Assembly (NCBI GenBank): GCA_964408455.1
Contig: CAYOZN010000025.1
Span: 1-64,000 of the forward strand
Length of the DNA stretch: 64,000 bases
Direction: 5' to 3'
Source of the DNA: CAYOZN01 sp964408455
Lineage (GTDB): Bacteria; Planctomycetota; Phycisphaerae; UBA1845; UTPLA1
The notes under the pieces were generated by a model, which worked only from the letters and a program-made list of their open reading frames with translations, did no database searches and was not told where the DNA came from. Shown piece after piece: positions 60,163 to 64,000 of the stretch. The stretch's first letter is position 1, and each line of letters opens with the position of its first letter. The position numbers were made by a program, and so were the translations under genes.

Positions 60163-62397
60163 ATGAGCATTGGTCAGGATATTCCCCGCGTTGACGGGCT
60201 TGCAAAGCTGTGCGGACGGGCCTTGTACGTCGATGACGTGAAAGTGCCCGGCGTCCTGCACGGTGGGACCGTTCGCGCACCGATTGCCCGCGGCCGCATC
60301 AGGCACATACATTTCGATCCGGCAATCGACTGGTCGGAGTTCGTGATCGTCGATCATCGCGATCTGCCGGGGCCGAACACCATAAAGCTGATCGAGGCGG
60401 ACTGGCCGGTGCTCGCGGCCGGCGAATTCCGGCATAAGTACGAGCCGGTCGTGCTGCTCGCCCACCGGTCCATTCAAAAACTGCGTGAGGGCCTGCGCGC
60501 CGTGCGCGTTGAGGTGGAGCCGCTCCCGGCAATGCTCGATCCCGAAGCGGCCTTGTCGCCGGAGACGATTCAGCACGGTGACGACAACGTGCTGAAGCAG
60601 CTGGAAATCGACAAAGGTGACGTGGCGGCGGCATTTCGTTCGGCGGCGCACGTGGTCGAGGGGCGCTACACGACCGGTGCTCAGGAACATGTCTACCTTG
60701 AGACGCAGGGTATGCTGGCGTGGCCCGAAAACGGGCGGCTCGCCATCCGCGGCAGCATGCAGTGTCCGTACTACGTGCTGGATGCGCTGACGCACCTGTT
60801 CGGCCGGCCGCGCGAGGCGTTTCGCGTCGTGCAGGCCCCGGTCGGCGGCGGCTTCGGCGGCAAGGAGGACTTTCCCTCGATGCTGGCGGCCCATGCGGCC
60901 CTGCTGGCTGAGAAAGGCGGCGCGCCGGTGAAGATGGTGTACGACCGCCACGAGGATATGGCGGTGACGACCAAGCGGCACCCGAGTGTGGTCCGGCATC
61001 GCACGGCGCTGGACGTCGACGGCCGGTTGCTGGCCATGGAGATCGACGTGCTGATGGACGGCGGGGCGTACGTGACGCTGTCGCCGGTGGTGCTCAGCCG
61101 CGGGTGCATTCATGCCGCGGGTCCCTACGCGTGCGAGAACGTGCGGGTTCGCGGCCGCGCGATACTGACGAACACCGTGCCATACGGCGCCTTCCGAGGT
61201 TTTGGCGCGCCGCAAACGGTCTTCGCCATGGAGTGTCACATGGATGTCATCGCGCGGCGGCTGGGAATGGACCCGGTCGAGCTGCGGCGCCGCAACTTGC
61301 TGTGCGAGGGGCAGACGCTGGCGACCGGGCAGGTGATGCGCGATCATGTGGATCTGCGGAGCTTGATGGATGCGGCACTGGCGGAGGCGAAGTACGAAGA
61401 GCGGCGCGCCGCCCACGCGGCGTTCAATGCGAAACACCCGTATCTCCGCCGCGGCATCGGCATTGCGACCTTTCATCACGGCTCAGGCTTCACCGGCAGT
61501 GGTGAGACGTACCTGGCATCGGAGGTGCGGGTTGAGGGTCTGCCGGATGGGACCGTCGAAGTGCAGACGGCCCAGACCGACATGGGGCAGGGCACGACGA
61601 CGATATTGACGCAGATCGCGGCCGAGCGGCTGGGGGTGTCGGAAGGTGCCGTGCGCGTGGCAGAGCCCGATACGTCGCGCGTGCCAAACAGCGGGCCGAC
61701 GGTGGCCAGCCGCACGGCGATGGTGGTGGGGCGGTTGGTGGAGATGGCGTGCGATGATCTGGTTCGCAGGTTGGAAGGGAGTCACGGGTTGGAAACCCGT
61801 GCCACAGATCATGGTGCCACAGCGCTGTCGGTTGCTATTCGGGCATGGCATGGCCGGGCGGGCAGCGGGCCGCTGATCGGCACGGCACGGTATGAGAAGC
61901 CCGCAGACATCAACTGGGATGACGCGACTTACCGCGGAGATGCGTATGCCGCCTACGGTTGGGCAACGTACGTGGCCGACGTCGAAGTGGACCTGCGAAC
62001 ATATGCCACGACGGTGCGCGACTTCGTCGCCCGCCAGGACGTGGGCCGCGTGCTGAACCCGACGCTGGCGCGCGGTCAGGTGCAGGGCGGCGTGGCCCAG
62101 GGCATCGGCTGGGCCTTGTATGAACACGTCGTGTTCGACGGCGATGGCGCGATGCAGAATGCCCAGATGACCAACTACATCATTCCCGCGGCGGCCGATC
62201 TGCCGCCGATCCGTGTTTCTTTCGAGGAGTCGCCATCGCAATACGGACCCGGCGGGGCGAAGGGCATTGGCGAACTGCCGATGGACGGCGCGGCCCCTGC
62301 GGTGATCAACGCGGTGTGCAACGCCGTCGCCAGCGAGTTGAACGACGTACCGATGACACCCGAGCGGTTGATGCACGCAGTTGATGAACCGGGATGA
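60163..62397 (+). CDS. Xanthine dehydrogenase-family molybdopterin-binding subunit
   Basis: 744 aa. Aldehyde oxidase/xanthine dehydrogenase a/b hammerhead N-terminus, then the molybdenum domain with G-G-G-F-G-G-K-E (Q/G-rich loop), P-Y-G-A-F-R-G-F-G, and the C-terminal catalytic Glu in G-A-K-G-I-G-E. Substrate not determined; relatives oxidise purines, aldehydes, CO or nicotinate. A palindromic element at 61783-61801 lies inside the frame. Followed by its Fe-S and FAD subunits. Confidence 0.93.
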   Translation: MSIGQDIPRVDGLAKLCGRALYVDDVKVPGVLHGGTVRAPIARGRIRHIHFDPAIDWSEFVIVDHRDLPGPNTIKLIEADWPVLAAGEFRHKYEPVVLLAHRSIQKLREGLRAVRVEVEPLPAMLDPEAALSPETIQHGDDNVLKQLEIDKGDVAAAFRSAAHVVEGRYTTGAQEHVYLETQGMLAWPENGRLAIRGSMQCPYYVLDALTHLFGRPREAFRVVQAPVGGGFGGKEDFPSMLAAHAALLAEKGGAPVKMVYDRHEDMAVTTKRHPSVVRHRTALDVDGRLLAMEIDVLMDGGAYVTLSPVVLSRGCIHAAGPYACENVRVRGRAILTNTVPYGAFRGFGAPQTVFAMECHMDVIARRLGMDPVELRRRNLLCEGQTLATGQVMRDHVDLRSLMDAALAEAKYEERRAAHAAFNAKHPYLRRGIGIATFHHGSGFTGSGETYLASEVRVEGLPDGTVEVQTAQTDMGQGTTTILTQIAAERLGVSEGAVRVAEPDTSRVPNSGPTVASRTAMVVGRLVEMACDDLVRRLEGSHGLETRATDHGATALSVAIRAWHGRAGSGPLIGTARYEKPADINWDDATYRGDAYAAYGWATYVADVEVDLRTYATTVRDFVARQDVGRVLNPTLARGQVQGGVAQGIGWALYEHVVFDGDGAMQNAQMTNYIIPAAADLPPIRVSFEESPSQYGPGGAKGIGELPMDGAAPAVINAVCNAVASELNDVPMTPERLMHAVDEPG
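61783..61801. repeat. Small palindromic (REP-like) element inside the molybdenum subunit gene
   Basis: CACGGGTT (61783-61790), loop GGA, AACCCGTG (61794-61801). On the minus strand the surrounding sequence would encode G-T-G-F-Q-P-V, a tag of a repeat that, to my recollection, is scattered through planctomycete genomes. In the plus frame it encodes the unusual patch H-G-L-E-T-R-A within an otherwise conserved region. Only one copy was noticed in the window. Confidence 0.55.
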
Positions 62398-62489
62398 ACG
62401 GCCCGCGCGCGGTTGCAATCTGAGCCGAATCATCCTCAATCCGGACGATGGCGCACGATGAGGAGGTCTGAGTCAACAGAAGAGGCCCC

Positions 62490-62966
62490 ATGGAGCGTAT
62501 CGATCTCCAATTCACGTTGAACGGCAATCCCGTGCAGGTTCGCGTCCCGCTTGACGCGCGCCTGCTCGATGTGCTGCGTTATGACTGCCGCATGCCCGGC
62601 ACCAAGGAAGGCTGCGGCGAGGGCGAGTGTGGCGCGTGTTGCGTCATCCTCGACGGCCTGCCGGTCAACTCGTGCCTGGTGCCCGCCTTTCAGGCGCAAG
62701 GTGCAACGATTGCGACCGTGGAGTCGACCGATGCCGCACTGGCGGAAGTACTCAACCGTACCGGCGCTTCACAGTGCGGGGCATGTACGCCCGGTGTCGT
62801 CATGTCGTTGCGATGGCTCCTCGAGCATCCCGAATGGGCCACGCGTGTCGATCTCGCCGACTTCATGAGCGGCAATCTGTGCCGCTGCACCGGATACGAC
62901 GGCATCCTGGCCGGCGTGCGGGCAGCGCTGGCGGCCGAAGGCATCACCCGGCGGGAGGCGACGTGA
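62490..62966 (+). CDS. Molybdenum hydroxylase [2Fe-2S] subunit
   Basis: 158 aa. Plant-type cluster motif G-C-G-E-G-E-C-G-A-C-C-V-I-L-D-G, then the second cluster C-G-A-C-T-P-G ... C-R-C-T-G-Y. It passes electrons from the molybdenum to the FAD subunit. AGAGG precedes ATG 62490. Stop overlaps the FAD gene's GTG. Confidence 0.95.
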   Translation: MERIDLQFTLNGNPVQVRVPLDARLLDVLRYDCRMPGTKEGCGEGECGACCVILDGLPVNSCLVPAFQAQGATIATVESTDAALAEVLNRTGASQCGACTPGVVMSLRWLLEHPEWATRVDLADFMSGNLCRCTGYDGILAGVRAALAAEGITRREAT

Positions 62967-63808
62967 AGCTGCTCTCTCCGCGCAATCTCGACGAGGCACT
63001 GGCAATGCTGGCCGGGGCCGCGGCGCGCGGCAACGGCACCATTACGCCTTTCGCCGGCGGTACCGACCTGATGGTCTCGTGGCACCAGCGGCCGAAGCAC
63101 GACCTGACGCTGATGGATCTCTCGCGCGTTGACGACTTGAGCGGTTTGCGCATGACCGACGAAGTGCTGACACTCGGGGCGCGGGCGACTTACTGGCACG
63201 TGCTCTGCGAGCGTGCCGTCTCGACGGCATTTCCACTGCTGGCCGATGCCGCCCGGCAGGTCGGCGCCATCCAGATTCAGACGCGGGGCACCTGGGCGGG
63301 CAACATCGGCAACGGTTCGCCCGCGGCCGACGGTGTGCCGGTATTGATGGCCTATGACGCAGGCGTGGTCCTGGCCTCGGTACGCGGGCGACGCGAGGTG
63401 CGGCTCGATGAATACTACACCGGATACCGGCAGAGCGTGCGGGCGCCGGACGAGTTGATCGCCGAAATACGCGTGCCGCGGCGATTGCGCGATGTTCAGC
63501 GATTCCACAAGGTGGGGGCCCGCCGCGCGCAAGCCATCACCAAGGTCGGCGTCGCCGTGGTGCACGACGCGTGCGGTTGGCGCATCGTGGCCAACAGCGT
63601 CGCGCCGGTCGTCTGCCGATGCCGCCATCTGGAAGCCGCGCTCGACGCCGGGCAATCATTCAGCAGCCCTACGGAGTTGGAGTCCGTCTTGTCACGGGAT
63701 ATTTCGCCGATCGACGACGTCCGCTCGACGGCGTTGTACAGGCGCCGGGTGCTGGCGCGGCTCATCCATCATGAACTGGCCGATGCCGGGGCGCTGTCAA
63801 TCCGTTGA
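62963..63808 (+). CDS. Molybdenum hydroxylase FAD-binding subunit
   Basis: 281 aa. CO-dehydrogenase flavoprotein-like: F-A-G-G-T-D-L-M-V early and T-R-G-T-W-A-G-N-I-G-N-G-S-P-A-A-D for FAD binding, with a C-terminal CoxM-like tail. GTG 62963 overlaps the preceding TGA by GTGA and follows GGGAGG; the longer frame lies inside the Fe-S gene. The order (Mo, Fe-S, FAD) completes a three-subunit enzyme. Confidence 0.92.
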   Translation: MKLLSPRNLDEALAMLAGAAARGNGTITPFAGGTDLMVSWHQRPKHDLTLMDLSRVDDLSGLRMTDEVLTLGARATYWHVLCERAVSTAFPLLADAARQVGAIQIQTRGTWAGNIGNGSPAADGVPVLMAYDAGVVLASVRGRREVRLDEYYTGYRQSVRAPDELIAEIRVPRRLRDVQRFHKVGARRAQAITKVGVAVVHDACGWRIVANSVAPVVCRCRHLEAALDAGQSFSSPTELESVLSRDISPIDDVRSTALYRRRVLARLIHHELADAGALSIR

Positions 63809-63905
63809 CGCGCGTTTCAGAACTGCCTGGTTCGGCTTCCGCTCGATTCGCTCACGTGTGCGCCGGCATGGAAGAAGACGGCTGGGCGAGAAAGGTGCCT
63901 GGCTT

Positions 63906-64000
63906 TCAATCGCCCTTGCGCATGGCCGTCAGCACCGGGTTCGGATCGTGGATGGTCAGAGCAACGGCGCGCTTGTCCGCAATCTTGAAGCGGATGCGGA
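63906..64000 (-). CDS. C-terminal end of a gene cut by the window edge
   Basis: Minus-strand frame ending R-I-R-F-K-I-A-D-K-R-A-V-A-L-T-I-H-D-P-N and stopping at TGA 63906-63908. The pattern is protein-like and GC3 is high, but the family cannot be told from 31 residues. Confidence 0.55.
   Translation of the reverse strand, partial: RIRFKIADKRAVALTIHDPNPVLTAMRKGD

Noticed and set aside
59869..61479. 536-aa minus-strand frame
   Set aside because: His/Arg-rich antisense of the kinase and molybdenum subunit genes.

Overview
The window looks like chromosomal DNA of a planctomycete (Planctomycetota, plausibly Phycisphaerae or a relative). The evidence is high GC, two PEP-CTERM proteins, several secreted proteins ending in dockerin-like EF-hand repeats with D-x-N-G-N-G spacing, many C-terminal zinc ribbons, and two ECF sigma factor / Ser-Thr kinase-TPR modules. 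I see no rRNA, tRNA or CRISPR array. This placement is inferred from gene style, not from a marker-gene tree.

Layout. 1-2.7 kb: 3' end of a group II intron, an AraC regulator and an erythromycin-esterase-like enzyme. 2.8-8.4 kb: housekeeping genes (GNAT, ribBA, pgsA on the minus strand; LOG-family protein, a Cys-phosphatase and DAHP synthase on the plus strand). 8.5-13.8 kb: a small-ORF/nucleotidyltransferase pair, dockerin-like secreted proteins, a zinc-ribbon membrane protein with an apparent frameshift, a sugar-dehydrogenase-like protein, and a short SelW/Rdx-family selenoprotein with an in-frame UGA and a SECIS-like hairpin.

13.8-23.8 kb, minus strand: the most remarkable region. It reads as an ESCRT-like membrane-remodelling locus. 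It holds a Vps4-type AAA ATPase with an N-terminal MIT-like domain, three short coiled-coil proteins or domains resembling ESCRT-III/Snf7 (one fused to a winged helix, as in CHMP7), an SPFH-like/beta-propeller protein, a zinc-ribbon scaffold protein, two small membrane zinc-ribbon proteins, a Ser/Thr kinase ending in two zinc ribbons, and a four-helix membrane protein. A nucleotidyltransferase and a HEPN-like remnant interrupt it.

24-44.8 kb: mostly core metabolism (EF-P, accB-accC, two 3-phosphoglycerate dehydrogenases, isocitrate dehydrogenase, nrdR with an ATP-cone protein, an RNase Z-like hydrolase, a NhaD-type antiporter). Interspersed are a lipoprotein, a PEP-CTERM protein and a low-GC NucS-like nuclease that looks acquired. 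44.8-60 kb: signalling and surface genes: a sigma/membrane-protein pair, two ECF sigma-kinase modules on opposite strands around a lipoprotein, a PEP-CTERM protein, a dockerin-like protein and a degraded SRPBCC gene. 60-64 kb: a three-subunit xanthine-dehydrogenase/CO-dehydrogenase-type molybdoenzyme, then the 3' end of a minus-strand gene cut by the window edge.
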